NCBI GenBank assembly: GCA_914767715.1
Contig: OU612073.1
Location: forward strand, 14,632,001-14,696,000
Source: Membranipora membranacea
Lineage: Eukaryota > Bryozoa > Gymnolaemata > Cheilostomatida > Membraniporidae
Length of the DNA stretch: 64,000 nt
Direction of reading: 5' to 3'
Position numbers and translations under genes: made by a program. The stretch's first letter is position 1; the number at the start of each line of letters is the position of its first letter. The notes beneath the pieces are model-generated. The model saw only the letters and a list, made by a program, of their open reading frames with translations. It was not told the origin of the DNA and ran no database searches. Of this stretch, positions 32,236 through 43,739 are shown piece by piece.

Positions 32236-33527
32236 TTATCTCTTTCCATTGTTGTTCTTTTGAGTAGTTTGGTTTCGACAACGTCTGTTTCCACATCTAG
32301 AAACAATTTGAATACTTCTTTACATACTTCATTTCATATTGCGAGCTATACCAATGATCAGTTAAACTGCTGTTGGCATACAAAGGATTTCTGAGAGCCA
32401 CATGGCCATGAACCTGATATGTTCACATCAACAGATATAGACCAGTTACAAAGATTGGAAAAATAAACTCAGACTCAGTTTTGCAAAGCCCTAACTCAGC
32501 TGTATTGCATTTTGATCATCATGCAGGATACACGCATAAGTCGTGACCAATATGTATCTCACCTTCGCCTAACAGCTTTCCCATGTCTCCTCTTCGCTGC
32601 TGTTGCCGCTGCAACTATTCTCCTTGCTGAGGGAGCGCGAAGAGCTGTTGGATCCGTCTGAATCTGAGAAATCGGTAGAATAACTTGCGGCAGTGGAACT
32701 TGTGGATTTTGTATATTACTGCCAACAGGATGAAGGTTTGGTACTCTATCTATATTGAAAGTACTGGGCTCAACTATCATAGTTGGTATGACCCTTGGTG
32801 GAGGTGGAGGTCTGTTGTTGTCAAGGCCAAGTGAAGAGTCTACAAAACAGCAATGGAATACGTTTTGTACCACCATAGCCGTGAAAGTTTTAACAATTCA
32901 GTTTTTCTCTCAAGATGTCCACCTGCCTAGATAGATCAGTGGTTACAGAGCCTTACATTTTCATCTCATAACAAACGCTAAATGAAAATAACAATCTTCA
33001 GTACAGCAAAAGTATCATGGACTTACCTTCCTGGCATTGAGCACCAATAATGACATTGAGCATTGCTATAGCTACTAACATACATTCTGAAGGTGAAGGC
33101 GTAAACATCATCTTATTTCTCTACCTGGAATAATAGACATCATTTATGAATAGATTTAATGGATCTGACAATAGTTCATGAAATCTTATTTTTGGTATCT
33201 ATTCTTATATGAGAACATTAGATTGCCTCTCATTTCTTAGCCACCAAGACACCTAGAAAGATTGGATAGAGCTTTCAGTGTAGTCTAGTCTAGTCTGAGG
33301 CCCCCGTCCACCCAAGCGCTTTGACCCAAGGCTCTGGTTTGTATACTACTATAACCATTGACATATCTGTTTTCAGCATCCCTGTGGAAACATTGGAATG
33401 AAATAAATATATACTATTGAATTATAAAAGAGACAGTAAATAAACTTACAAATTTTGTGTGTGAAGTTTCAGTTTTGGTATCAGCTTGCTTGTGTTTTAA
33501 TGAACCAACAGCCGAGATTTATATAGT
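32236..33527 (-). CDS. Copy G: intact peptide gene with the Cys/Asn/Arg tail exon
   Basis: TATA box TATATAAAT ending at 33517; exon 1 about 33495-33450 (donor GTAAGT); exon 2 33124-33027; exon 3 32839-32563; exon 4 32296-32236. Unspliced form: 33111-33027 joined to 32839-32559, 121 aa, ending KAVRRR at a TGA inside the donor. Spliced form: 33111-33027, 32839-32563, 32296-32236, 140 aa, continuing RCGNRRCRNQTTQKNNNGKR. Signal peptide MMFTPSPSECMLVAIAMLNV then IIGAQCQED; mature start SSLGLDNNRPPPPPRVIPTM; cationic region SARRIVAAATAAKRRHGK. RRR before Cys could be a furin-type cleavage site. CRE-like TGACGTCA at 33774-33781. One of two copies (with O) that keep every exon. Confidence 0.8.
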
Positions 33528-33529
33528 AG

Positions 33530-35078
33530 TAGGCCACCCAATTGCTCTCACCACAAAGCCATTAGGCGTCTGTTGTGATAGTACAGACCGGAATAAATTT
33601 TTTGCCCTATCGACCAATCAGAAGGCAAACATATATCAAATTTATGTTTTTTGCTCAAGATTAAGAAATCGGTGTTTGAGACAACAGACGTAATATCGTT
33701 TGAAATTATTTAAACAGGATATAAGCGTAAAACTTACAAAAACACATTTTATTACTCCAGAATCAAACTATTTTGACGTCACAATGTGTGCTTTGATCAT
33801 GAAATAACCTAAGGCAAAACTTGGTTAAGATCATTAATGATATCAATGATGTCAGTTAAATTATCCTCTAATACAAACTTATTTCCAAATCGAAAATGCT
33901 TTGCGATCGCTGGCAAAGCCTATGAATGCTTCATGTAATTAAATAGAGTTAGGGTTACTTCTGAATATTCTATATCAATGTTGATATATAAGTAAATGAT
34001 CTAACCTAATTCGGAAATTCTAAAACGTTCAAAAGTGCTGTGTAATATGAAATGTAACCTAGATGTTACGCTCGGCCAGTGCAAAATAGTTTCTCAATGA
34101 TCACCGAATAGATATGACCAAGATTTTCCAAGCAATTACTTTTAATTCTTGACATGTAGTTAAGACTAGAAATGCAAAAGCCCAATTATTGTAACTTGGT
34201 ATAAACTGGTATAATCAACAAGCTCCTTTGTTTGATAGGGTGACTGATTATAACTTTTTAATTAAATCAGAAGGCCCACCTCAGTTGAAGACTGAGTAAC
34301 AATGGTGACTTGAGGGACCGTCTTGATAGAGCCAAAATGCTCTCAAATTCCAGGTGGGTCTGACATTCTTTGGGTACCCAATACCTCATAAACCTAAATG
34401 TTGGATGACAGGCTTGCTATCTAACCGCCTGAGCTTATTCCTTTTATATCTTAACTATTGATTTAATTTTGTTAGTCTTGACTGTATAGCGAACAACTCA
34501 TGAGGAAGTGAAAAAGTGGGAGTTGACATGATATGGAACGGGTTGGAACAGAGTCAATAGTTCCCAGAGTTGGTTGAACATCCCAACCAAACATTTGACA
34601 GCACAACTTAACATTAGGTAACAAAAAGTTTCATATGAAATAGGTTTTAATTACCTTTTAAACATCCTAATTGATTGGACAGAGATGACTCATATATCCA
34701 TTGAATTAAGACAAACAATGTCATCATAACATCAGGACATCTGTCCCAGACAACTCTTCAAGTATCTCTTCAAGTTCAACTGCCACTATTTCACTTTCAT
34801 ATGATTGTATGACAAACAACCCTGTAAAATTGAATTCAATAATTAAGATAGAAAAAGAAGAAGCTCAGTTGGCTAGCTAGCAAGTCTGCCACCGAACACT
34901 CAAGTGCGGGAGGTATTGGGTTCCCATGGAACGCTCAGATCTGCCTTTAGATTGAGGGTAACTTGGCATAATCATGACGGTATCTCAAAGAACCATCATT
35001 TCTCAGTCTTCAGCTGAGGTGGGCGGCTTGAATATAAATGTCATTAAGTAGGTTTAATCAGGTTGCAATAAATAAGTT
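33530..35078. promoter_or_regulatory. Divergent spacer between copies G and H
   Basis: G-side promoter block: CCACCCAATTGC, the CCAAT box (CGACCAATCAGAAGGC near 33614) and TGACGTCA at 33774. The centre has GCGATCGC (33904) in a conserved block. An inverted SINE pair occupies 34205-34437 (-) and 34860-35075 (+). Confidence 0.6.
34205..35075. mobile_element. Inverted tRNA-type SINE pair in the G/H spacer
   Basis: Minus member 34205-34437, plus member 34860-35075, identical in layout to the pair at 28887-29755. About 420 bp of unrelated DNA lies between the heads. Confidence 0.65.
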
Positions 35079-35079
35079 T

Positions 35080-36263
35080 TGGATTCGTCACAACACAACA
35101 GCAGACCTCCACCTCCACCAAGGGCTAGACCAACTATGATTGTTGAGGACCCCAATACTTTCATTGAACAAAGAGTACCAAATCTTCAAAACACTCCTGT
35201 CGGCACTAATCTAGAAAATGCACAAATTCCACTGCCGTCAGTTATTCTCCCGACTTCTCAAATTACGAAGGATCCAACAGCTTTTCGTGCTCCATCAGTA
35301 CGGAGAATAATTGCAGAGGCAACTGCAGCAAGGCAAAGACAAGGCCAAGCTGTTAGGCGAAGGTGAGATACATATTGGTTACTTCCTTCAAGTGTACTCT
35401 GTTCGATGATGAAACTGAAATTCAGAATTAATTCGCTCGGTTAGGGCTTTGCAAAACTGAGTTTGAGTTTATTTATCCAATCGTTTTAATTGGTCGATAT
35501 CTATTGAGGTACACGCGGCATGTCAAGGGTCATCTTATGCATAAAGAAATTCTCAATATGCCCACAACAGTTCAAATTATCAATAGCATGTCTCTCACTT
35601 AGAAGTCAAATATGGAAGAGAATATTCAAGTTGTTTCTAGATGTGGGAACAGACCATGTAGAAACCAAAATAGTCAACAGAATAACAATGTACAGAAAAG
35701 TGGAAGAGGATCATCCAGAAATAACAACAGAAATGGAGCATAAAAAATCCAGTGGCAGGAAGATGCAAAGAAAAATAATCTGGTCTCGACTGAAAGTTTG
35801 TATATTCTATGACATCTATTCAGTCGCCTGGTCACTGATAGTTCATATGGAAGACATCAAATTGTGCTCAGAATTTTTAGTTATTGGATTTTCAGACTTT
35901 AAGTCAGATGCCTTTGTCTAATGAGCACTGCTTCAAGCTAAATATACAATAAATTCCAAGTCAGCAAATAGTTTTAGTCACATATTATATTAGCAGAGTT
36001 TACTTAAATATAATTTAGTATACTAAGATTATATTCTTTTTACAGTTTAATACATTCTATTCATTGATGTTGGTATAGTATGTTGAGGGAACAGTCAATG
36101 GTGTGAATTATTTTCCTCATTTTTCCGGAGATAATTATTAGTTTCATATAATCTATATGGACAACATCTGACCAGGATGATATTGGCTGCCAAATAAAAT
36201 AGTGTCTATATTTATGATAGAAAACTCTTGCATACTGACCCTGAATTGCTTCAGACCAATAAA
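35080..36263 (+). pseudogene. Copy H: near-identical to copy F
   Basis: Exon 3 is open to TGA 35364-35366 within the donor; the acceptor is lost as in F (GTTTTGG). Exon 4 is 35641-35743, starting CGNRPCRNQNSQQNNN in the splice frame, stop TAA at 35741-35743. AATAAA is at 36258-36263. No signal exon is seen. Confidence 0.7.
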
Positions 36264-36569
36264 GAATTAGAAAAAGCCTATTCCAGGTATATCATTTTCT
36301 AACAACCCAAATTCACGCAGGCTGGAAATTCAGCGCTCAATTTCTCACTTTTATTGTTCTCCAGGAAGAATGTGGGACATTCGGAACTAATAACTGAGTC
36401 TATACAGCCTGTGTTTGTACGGAATCATTGGCAATGTCTAGCGTGCAGTGGTGTCTTTTGGGAAATTAGAATAGAATATCTTTTGAATGTAAATCTTCAA
36501 ACCACATTGGTTTTACATACAATTTTGATCCTTCAAAACTCAGATTGCAAGGCTCCTCACATCACTTAG

Positions 36570-38637
36570 GATAACAAACACCTCTCTCCATAGCAAATAT
36601 GATTGAGAATAACTCTGCGTATTACAATTAAGAACACATCATATCCTACTGATCTTTTGTGATAGCAATATTTCAGTAGTTTCATAGATCAATTTTACAT
36701 TCAAAATGCCGAGTATGTCTGACTTTTTTCAGCGCTGCAGGATAAATGTTTATACAAAAGTACTGAGGTGATTTCATATTGATTTTCTTGAGATGTACTT
36801 CAGGTTGATTGATGATTACTTATTGATTGATGTGAATACGTTGAAAATGTATATATTTGATCTGATTCATATAATTAAAATTTGGTGTTGTCATAAAAAT
36901 TAATTATAAATAAATTTGAAAATCAATACAAATAATTAATTTACCGAACTTTACAAACAGACTTTTGCTAGCAAGAGCTGTGTGGTGAGGGATCCTAGCT
37001 TTACTGCTGCTTGCACGGCGGGTCGTCTCGATAGCTTGTTTTGGCAGTAGTTGATGCATGGCATTTGTAGATCATCACAGAGTGGCTCGATGTTAGTGTC
37101 TCGGAGTCTTTCATCATAGTGGTTTAGCTCGGGACAGATGATCTTCAGCGCCAGTTTCTGTATCGTTTCTGTTTGTTTAGCTGATAATTTAAATCTTCGT
37201 TTTATTGAAATTTCTCTTGATTGATCAGTTATCTGCCCGTATTATCACTTTCTTTTTTGTGGGATTTACTTTTACTTGTGATTTTGTGATCCAAACACAA
37301 AACGCTTTGAAGCCTATGATCAAAGATTCAAGGAGGCTCCAGGATCCTAGAGGTTAGTTCAGGTATTTCTTGAAATTCAAATTTTGAATATTTTTCTATA
37401 ACATACGACCATTAATAGTATGCCATCTGAGACTTTAGATGGGAACTCTCCACTTCTATCATTCATTTCGCTCTGGTTATCATATTTCACCCATAATGGT
37501 GTGTTGAGCTTTTTAAATTTTTTGATGATCATGCAAAACCTCATCTAGATTATTCTGATAATATGAATTAGGAAAGTAAAATCTAATTTCTTATATGAGG
37601 CAAAGATAAAGATAAATTTAGGTCTGGTGCTTAGGATTTTTCTATAGAAGCGCATTGATAAGAGGCGATTTTATCTACGAGATACCTCAATTATCACTTT
37701 CTCATGTATCACATTCTTCCTGAAGAACAATCATGCCAGAAACTAGAGAGCTGAATGCCAAGGGTGCAGTCACTGTGTGAAGTTGATATTGGCTTATAGG
37801 AAAATAAAGGCCAGGAGTTGTCTTTATCTTATTATTTATTGGTCTTTAATACTACAAATACAGAAGGCAACATGACTAGAATACATTAGAGTGTTAAAGC
37901 AGTATAATCTTGTATTGTATTGTATTATGGGAAAACTGTGCAAATATAATATAAGAACAACATTTTTTGCTGACTTGGAATGTTATGTATCTTTAGTCTG
38001 AAACAATGTCAATGTGACAAATTGCTGAAAATCAAACAATCACGAATTCTGAGTACGATCAGATCTTTAAACTATTAGTGGGCTGAACTCATTGGGAATT
38101 CCAGAAAATTGCATTGTGGGATGCTAAACAACATCACAAATTGCAAATGTATTTATTTGTTGATATATACTCATGATTAATATAGTTTAATTTCATTATA
38201 TAGGCTCCTGACACAGCTGCTACATACAAGGTTATTGCATAGATATCATTGACAGTATGATAAATTTTCTGTAGAAATTCAGTCCGGCTCAGATGGGTTT
38301 TCTTTGCACATTGCTGCCAGGAGGTGTTCTTGTTGGGTTTCTACATGGACTATTTCCAGATCTAGTAACAAAGTGAATTTTTTCTGTCATACCTGACTAC
38401 TAATTGTGAGAAATGACATTAATAATTCAAACTGCTGTGGGCATATTGAGGATCATTAAGTGCAATCTTGACCGAGAAAATGTGGTACTCACATCAATGG
38501 ATGAAGACCAATTGCATCAATTCGAGAAAATAAATTTGAACTCAATTTTGCAAAGCCCTTACTGAGCATTATAGTTCTATTTTGCAGTTTTATTATCCAG
38601 CGGAACACACTTAAGAAGTAACCAATATGTATCTCAC
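36570..38637. other. Spacer between copies H and I, no gene recognised
   Basis: The duplicate lies at about 61800-63860. The part at 36960-37400 has a more balanced composition (GCACGGCGGGTCGTCTCGAT) and could be a fragment of another repeat. A polyadenylation signal for copy I on the minus strand is TTTATT at 37835-37840. Confidence 0.5.
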
Positions 38638-39205
38638 CTTTACCTAGCAGCTTGCCCTTGTCTTTGCCTTACGATTTGCCTTACTATTCCCTGTGCTGAT
38701 TGAGCAGCAACCTGAGAATTTGTTAGAATTACTTGAGGCAGTTGCATATTGTGTTGATTTTCTAGCTTAGTGCCAACAGTAATGTTTTGAAGGTTTGGTT
38801 CTCTCTGCATAATGAAAGAACTTGGGAGCTCTACTATCATAGTTGGTCTAGCCCGCGGTGGAGGTGGAGGTCTGTTGTTGTCAAGGCCAAGTGAAGAGTC
38901 TACAAATCAGCAATTAAAGAAGTCTTTCACCACTAGCTATGAAAGTTATAATAATAAAGTTTCACTGTAAAAATATGCACCATACTAGATGAATCAGTGG
39001 CAACAGAAGTATAATGAGGTCGTGGCCTTAGGTTGTCTTTCAATAACAAGCGCTGAATGATAATAAAATGATAATAATGAGCGATAATAAAAATATTCAG
39101 CACTACAAAAGTATCATGAACTTACCTTCCTGGCATTGAGCACCATTGATGACAATAAGCATCACCATAGCTACTAGCATACATGCTGAAGGTGAAGGCG
39201 TAAAT
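38638..39205 (-). pseudogene. Copy I: start codon lost, early stop in exon 3
   Basis: Exon 3 (38899-38638) is the class with REPNLQNI and QSAQGIVRQIVRQRQGQAAR, ending at TAA (38642-38640) two codons before the usual RRR end. Exon 2 ends at 39126 before GTAAGT and keeps TPSPSACMLVAMVMLIVING, but the ATG pair is replaced by CTA. Upstream it runs into exon 3 of copy J. Confidence 0.75.
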
Positions 39206-39236
39206 AGTTCACATAATCTTATTTTTGTATCTATCC

Positions 39237-39733
39237 TCTGTGCTGATTGAGCAGATTGTGCTGCTGGATCTGTCTGGATCTGGGTAGTTGGTAGAATAAC
39301 TTGCGGCAGTGCAATTTCTAGATTTGAACCATCAGGAGTGTTTTGAAGAATCGGTACTCTATGTATAATGAAAGTACTGGGGTCCTCCATAATCATAGTT
39401 GGTCGAGGCTAAGTCTACAAAAGCACAAGAGTCTACAAAACAGTAATAAAAGAAATTTGCTACCACCATAGCCATGAAAGTTTTAATGATTCGGTTTTTC
39501 TCTCAAGATGTTCACCTGCCTAGATAGATCTGTGGTTATAGGTGTGTGAAGAGGTTGTGGCCTTACATTTTCATCTCATAACAAACATTGAATGATAACA
39601 TAAATCTTTAGCACTGCAAAAGTGTCATCAAATTACCTCCTAATATTGAGCACCATTGACGGCAATGAGCATCACCCTAGCTACTAACATACATTCTGAA
39701 GGTGTAAGCTTAAACGTCATCTTGTTTGAATAC
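39237..39733 (-). pseudogene. Copy J: polyproline deleted, signal exon stopped, fused to copy I
   Basis: Exon 2 (39733-39637) has ATG at 39720 (MTFKLTPSECMLVARVMLIA) and a TAG where CAG GAA normally follows. Exon 3 starts at 39414, has lost the NNRPPPPPRA segment, and reads MIMEDPSTFIIHRVPILQNT...QSAQRI before joining exon 2 of copy I in frame. The combined open frame 39396-39103 is a deletion chimera. Confidence 0.75.
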
Positions 39734-40587
39734 CTGGAAGGATATAAATTTTCATTTAGAATATATGAATAAAATGGATCAGTTCAGCTTTCAATGAATG
39801 GTTTTTCAGCTTTTTCTGAGCCCTCCCCCCCTCCCCCAAGCTCTTATCCCCCTAGCATTTGTTCACTATGACAATACTCAGTGTCATAAAACACATGACT
39901 TTTATGCTGAAAATGTTTTCTTTGAAAAAATTTCTCTGTTAACAGCATCCCAGTGGAATGAGATATGTGTGATATTAGATCGAAATATGTGACTGTAAAT
40001 GAAATTGCTGAAGGTCATTCAGCCTCAGTGAGAGTACAATCCTGAATAAATTTATAGTACTCTCATCCAATCAGAGAGCCAACATATATCACTTTAATGT
40101 GTTTTGCGAAAGATTAAGAGACTATAAAACAAAATATGGGGAATAATAATGATGTAATATTGTTTGAAATTGTTATATAGGATCTTAGCGTAAAATGAAA
40201 CGCATTTAAACACCTTTTATTGTCTCAAGATCAAACTATTCTGACGTCACAAGGTTTGCTATTATCATGAAGTAACTTTGGTTGAAAGCGTTGATTAAAA
40301 GTCTTCAATGAAATCAATGATGTCAGTCAAATTGCAATATCTTCTAATTTTCAATTAACTCTCGGAGCAATTTACTCTCTGTACCAGCCCGTTCTATGTC
40401 ATGTCTATAGCAGTGCCAAGCAGTCTACCTGCTTAGTTTATCATTTTCTGTTAGTGAAGTAGAGCCCTATAATTGACAAAACAAAATGTTGGAACTATTC
40501 TCTCCATCTCAATAATGTTACTTATGACTGAATTTAGGGGTTATGCAAAAATTACACAAAACCAATTGCCTTTTTCAGTATGTTTTC

Positions 40588-41701
40588 AGTACTTTCATTA
40601 TACATGCAGTACCAAGCCTTCAGAACATCGCTGTTGGCACTAATCTAGAAAATCGTGAAATCGCACTGCCGCGAGTTATTCTACCGACAGCTCCACCTGC
40701 TTTGGCAGCACAATCTGCTGTTAGGAGAAGGTCAGGTACACGTTGGTTACTTCTTATGCATGTATTCCGACCAATGATAAAACTGCAATACATAATAAAT
40801 ATACTCAGAGCTTTCAAAAATGCTTTTAGAGTTTATATTTCCACTCGTTGTTATCGGTATATATCTGTTGAGTTGTACATGATAATGTTGGCACTCACAT
40901 CCTCAGTATACCTCAGCATATTAAATCATCAATGGCATTCCTCTCAATTAATATTCAAGTATGAAATCATGTATTCAAATTGCTTTTAGATATGGAAACA
41001 GACCATGTAGAAACCAAAATACTCAACATAACAGAAATTGAAGATGATCAACTGGAAATAACAACAGAAATGAGGTATATAAATCCAGTGTCAGGAGGGT
41101 CAATCTATCTCGGACTGAATGTCTACAAATAACTGATATATTCAATAACATCTAAGCGATAACCTGGTTTATATCAGTTCTTTCAGTAGCTTACGTTATG
41201 TTAGTGAGCCATTTTCAATCATAAGTATGTAGCCACAGATGAAAACATTTGCTACATAGTATGTTTATTGGTATCCCACAATGCGGTTTTTCTGGAATTT
41301 CCGCTGCATCAAGGTAATTGATAGTTCATATGGTAAAGGTCAGATAATACTCGAACTCATGATTGTTCGATTTTCAGATATAAATTAGAAGGCCTTATCA
41401 TATGGACACTGCTTCATGCTAAAGTTACCTACAATGCCATGTCAGAAACTAATTCAGTTCACATATTATATAAGCAGGGTTTTCCTATAATACAATTCAG
41501 CATACTAAATTTATATTCCTTTTACAGTTTAATGCATTCTAGTCATTGGTGTTGCTATAGACTATGTTAAGTAAAAATTTGGGTAATAGCCCACGGCGTG
41601 AATAATTTGCTATATTTTGCCTGAGATATTTAGCAGTTTCATATTAACTATATAATCAAATAACTATTTCCTTCTGCCTCTCCATTAGTCCACACAAATA
41701 A
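40588..41701 (+). pseudogene. Copy K: partial exon 3, mutated exon 4
   Basis: Exon 3 keeps only STFIIHAVPSLQNIAVGTNL...AAQSAVRRRS (40588-40730). The stop-in-donor TGA is mutated to TCA, so the frame runs on. Exon 4 (40990-41041) starts RYGNRPCRNQNTQ, with the first Cys changed to Tyr. The 3' exon and AATAAA (near 41696) match copy B. No signal exon. Confidence 0.75.
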
Positions 41702-43419
41702 AGAATGAGATAAAGGCTGATTTATTCGGGAACATTTACTATGATGTTCTGTTCTACAACTAATCATTGATATTAACTACATTACAAATATAACCCAATT
41801 CTAAATGTTAGGTAGCATGACTTCTTTATAGCAATTTCAAGAGCCTTCAGGCAAAAATCACCGGCTACTGATTTCGTTTCAGAGCTGATAAAAAAATTGT
41901 GATACATAAACACGGGCAACATACAACATAGCATTGAAGAATTTAGCATACATTTAAATGTTTTATGTCTGCGATATTTTTCTGAAGTTTAATCCTACGA
42001 GGATCATGTTTGCTATGATTTGCGTCAGCTGTCTCAGCATGTTGGTAGGAGAGCATTTTATGATAAACTGCTGTAGAAAAAACTCATTTATCTCCATTCC
42101 TTCTTTTTCACACAGCCTCATTTGTCAAGATACATTGGTCGGTGCTTATAATAAAGTATACATATATAGATAAAAAAAAACATAATGCAAACTATCAAGG
42201 TGATATTATTATTTATTTTGTACATCGAGCAGCATGACCAAGAACAAGACCAAGATAAATTATAAATACACCAGGGATTTGAAGCTATGGTTGGGCTTTC
42301 TGTTTGGTTTTTTATGCAACAGCCTACATTTACAATTCATCAGGCTGTTTTGATATTTGAATACTGTACATTGCACATTTTAAAAAGTCTACATCATAAA
42401 TGAGCCATTACAGACCTTTTCTGCATATATTTTTACTTAAATATTGTGAGGTTGACTTTTAATGTTGAATTTATTGAGAAAAAACATTTAGAAAAACTTT
42501 GGATTCATGTATTTTTTCTACAACTAATGCCCATCAATAACGTACCATTTAAAACTATGGATTACCAACTAAAAGCAGATCAGATACATCAATATTCATT
42601 GTGCTTATGTTCAGACTTTAATTTGCAGAAAGAATATTGTGTGAAAACCTATAAACACTTAAAACACTTTGTAAAAGAAAAGTTTGTGATTCTGATCAGG
42701 AAAAGCCTCACTCTGACAGTTATTATAAATATTAAAATACCAAATAAAATATTATTCCGCTCATGAGATGCTAGGGCCTGCTGCTGTGATTGAGTTAAGA
42801 CACAGTTCTGTTCTACAATTGCAAAATGCTCCTATGCAAAATTGACTATTTTAGCATAAATTTCTTGAGTACTAGGTTATAGTGTTCATCTGTCACCTCA
42901 CGTTGAAATTGGGTGTGTTCCTGTGTTCCTTTATATGTCATACATTTCCTGAAGAACAATCATAGATGGAAATTGACAGCTGAAGGCCAAGGTTGCAGTC
43001 AATGCGTGAATTCTACCGTGGTAAAATTTGAGTTTGTTCTATATTGGTCGGCAACAATGCAGCGACAGAATGCAATAGGTGTTTAATTATAATATCTATA
43101 TGGAACAAACAAATATCTCAGGCAATGACGGAAAAAATAATTCAAAGCTATTGAACCTAGTCTCACAACACTAATGACTAGAATGCAGCAAACAGTAAAA
43201 GGAAAATTATCTTAGTTTATTATTTTGTATTTTAGGAAAAATCTGCTAATGTATTATGTGAACAAAATTTTCTAATGACTTGGCAATATATGTATATCTA
43301 TCTATAGCTTATAGAAGTGCCCATATGACAAGGTGTTCTATCTAAGGCCTGAAAATCAAACAATCCGGAATTCTGAGAATGATCTGAACTGTACCAGAAG
43401 TCACCAATATGTATCTCAC

Positions 43420-43699
43420 CTTCGCCTAACAGCTTGGCCTTGTCTTTGCCTTGCTGCTGCTGCCTCTGCAATTATTTTCCTTGGTGATGAAGCAGGAAGA
43501 GCTGTTGGATCAGTCTGAATTTTGGAAGTCGGCAGAATAACTCGCAGCAGTGGAACTTGTCAAATTTCTATATTAGTGCCAACAGGAATGTTTTGAAGGC
43601 TTGGTACTGTATGCATATTGAGAGTGCGGGGGTCCTCAACTATTATAGTTGGCCTAGCCCTTGGTGGAGGTCTGTTGTTGCCGAGTCAAAGTGAAGAGT
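43420..43699 (-). pseudogene. Copy L: twin of copy D
   Basis: Exon 3 only, with the same TGA (43562-43560) and the same short proline run as copy D. A further change (GTTGTTGCCGAGTCAAAGTG) alters the start of the exon. Exons 1, 2 and 4 are absent. Confidence 0.8.
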
Positions 43700-43739
43700 C
43701 TACAAAAGGGCAAAAGTGACAAAAAATAAACTTTAACAA

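Larger units (their letters stand above)
31210..38770. repeat. Large duplication, copy 1 (partner 56950-64000)
   Basis: Copies G, H and I with their spacers match Q, R and S in order and orientation at an offset near 25.2 kb on the H/I side. The G-H part also matches 51650-56950 (O-P). Differences are scattered substitutions and a few deletions (exon 4 region of Q, 160 bp in the Q/R spacer). Confidence 0.85.
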
